64,000 bases of DNA, from NCBI GenBank assembly GCA_946699065.1, contig CAMPDV010000235.1:248001-312000 (forward strand), written 5' to 3'. Position 1 is the stretch's first letter; every line of letters starts with the position of its first letter. Below the pieces are notes generated by a model, which was not told where the DNA came from, searched no databases, and saw only the letters and a list, made by a program, of their open reading frames with translations. Positions 62,011-64,000 of this stretch are shown here, one piece after another. The DNA comes from Loxodes magnus. Taxonomy: Eukaryota; Ciliophora; Karyorelictea; Loxodida; Loxodidae. Position numbers and translations under genes: made by a program.

Positions 62011-64000
62011 TTAAGCTATTTAATATCTGAATCCATTCCCTTTTAGAACTACTTTTTCAATAAAAGAAAAGCTAAGCTCTCATATTATATATTTTATTGT
62101 ATTCTAGCCAAACTTCTATTAGATTATTTTTAATGTTCGTAGTTCTTTCATCCAGGAAAGTTTATATATAAACTGATGCTGTTCTTAAGTCTAAAAGCAG
62201 AAAAGATTTGATTTGCTTAGCCTTTTTTAAAAATAGACTGATTTATTTGTGGGGATATTTGAAGATTAGCTGCTTCTATTTCTAAGTAAGTGCTTTATAT
62301 AAATTCTTCCATCCTATTGAGTAGTTATATCTTTCAGTATTAATTTGCATAAAAATGTTCTAATAAAAGATAAAAAAGAGGTAAACCTAGAAGGAATCAG
62401 TTGTCAATCACCTCTAGAATATTATTTAAAGAAACTGAGAGTTTTAGTTTTAAACAGTGAAGGAAAATACTTTTTTGCATAGAGGAAATAATATCAGCAC
62501 TAATAGCTTAGCTTCAAAAGAGATTTAATTAAGTTTTAAATGACTTCACTTCTCTGTATTACATCAGACCTTCATCTCACTAAGTCTTTGACATTTAAAT
62601 TGAATTAAAAGATTTCTTCTAAAACTAAGGCTAAATAAGCATAGTAAACTAGCTCTAATTCTTTGAATAATATGCATTTCATAATACTTTGATTGGTATC
62701 TTTTAACTTTAGCATTATTTAGACACTCAGTTATTAACTCTACTTTGATTATAGTGCTGAAAAGGTAAGGAAATTAAAAGAATGGAAAAATCAGTTTTGG
62801 TTGAAAGCTTCTGATAACAGTAGAAAGAATATTACTAGCAAAAGAGATTCAGTAATAGAAAACTATCCTTTGTTTGTCTTAGCAGGTCATCAATGTGATA
62901 AAAGGATATAGCAATAGCATTCTATATACATTCAAAATTATGTAAACCTCCTAATATAAAATCTTATAAAGTAATTAACAATTAACTGATATCATATAAG
63001 CTTATAATAATGATCTTAACTCCAAATATTTTCACTATATGGTACTAAAAGCCCAGATCTAAATAGAATTAATATATTTACTAAGCAAGTTGAAATTGCT
63101 TTTAATTAAAATTAATAACTAAAAATTACAAATTTGAGATATCATCTGAAACGAGAAAAGAATGAGATATAAGAAATATGGGGATATAGTAATCTAATCT
63201 GATCAACAATGGAATAAAGTAAAAGAAAGGTATATTTAATATTGCTAAAGAGGTATTTGAACATATCGGACGCCCTTAATGAATTAATATAAATCTTTAA
63301 CCATAAATTTTTGTTTAATATTGGCTTTAAATTTTAAGATTTAGTAGCTTTTTTATTTTAACTTCAAAATCTATGAAATTTTAAGAACCTTTGAGCAATT
63401 TTTTCAAGAAGCTATTAAATTAAGATAAATTATAAGCTAATAACTTTGAGTTTCTCATATTCCCTTACAATTTAGAAACCATCAGTGCTTGAAATTTTAT
63501 TTTGGTATTCTAATTTGATTTCTTTATTGAAAGACAAACAAAATGACAAAACGTAGATGCAAAACTTTATATTTAGGTAGATATTCTGATATCCACTAAA
63601 TATTGCAAAACTTATAATTCTTCATTTAACTTTTACGGCTCTCTAATAAAATATTTCTAACCATCTAAAGCGTTAAAGCCATCTATTTATAACTAGCATA
63701 GGATTAAATTAGGTAAAGAATTCATTTTAAAATATTTAATTTTACATTCAGAAACTTAAGTCTAATAGTAGCAATTAAAGGATATAAGTTATTATAAGTG
63801 CTAAAGATAAATGATTAAATAGAAGCTTCTAGATCTATTATAAAGGTATTTATAGTATTGAACAAATATAAGAAACTAAGTGCTATACAATCTTAGTATT
63901 TCTCTTTTATTTAAAGAGTCTAGAAATATTTATGTCTGTCATGCTTTATGTCAAAATACACTTTTTATTAACGAAGGAATTAAAGAGCAATGCACCTCAT
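62011..64000. other. No gene recognised
   Basis: AT-rich to the window end; nothing supported. Confidence 0.4.

Overview
The window is very AT-rich eukaryotic DNA from a ciliate with a reassigned genetic code. In every recognisable gene TAA and TAG stand for Gln inside the reading frame. TGA stands for Trp inside the frame (for example in the G2 box of the histidine kinases), and TGA is also the terminator of several genes. This fits the karyorelict code (27) or the Condylostoma code (28). Conventional ORF calling therefore fails here. I found genes by reading with TAA/TAG=Gln and TGA=Trp, then requiring few in-frame TGA codons plus known motifs or conservation between paralogues. Long gene-poor stretches and many repeats suggest germline (micronuclear) or otherwise repeat-rich DNA; that is inference.

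Layout. The first half is dominated by a large inverted duplication. The left arm is about 1-10,690 and the right arm about 24,170-33,725. Each arm carries a small membrane-protein gene, a gag-like retroelement fossil and a full hybrid histidine kinase gene. The left arm has 1,516 bp absent from the right arm, and the right arm has about 520 bp absent from the left. The spacer holds a 5.2-kb segment with 0.6-kb inverted ends around a second gag-like fossil, then a RING-H2 membrane protein gene and another small membrane-protein gene. An older, more degraded inverted duplication pairs 15.7-22.9 kb with 39.6-45.8 kb; it holds the two RING genes and two small membrane-protein paralogues.

The second half contains a tRNA-Glu(UUC), a third histidine kinase, a coiled-coil gene whose frame changes at two A7 runs, a TRIM-like RING/B-box/kelch protein with a C-terminal membrane anchor, and further small membrane-protein genes.

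The most interesting result is a family of small (161-180 aa) proteins that I do not recognise. There are six divergent loci plus one recent duplicate. Each has a variable polar body and one C-terminal membrane segment ending in a conserved tail of the type QCxLxKYLI(E/D)T. Three members appear to end at TAA and three at TGA, which hints at position-dependent termination in a genome where all three stop codons are also sense codons. The genes here look like signalling and membrane functions (two-component kinases, RING ubiquitin ligases, tail-anchored proteins), but nothing in the sequence shows that they work together.
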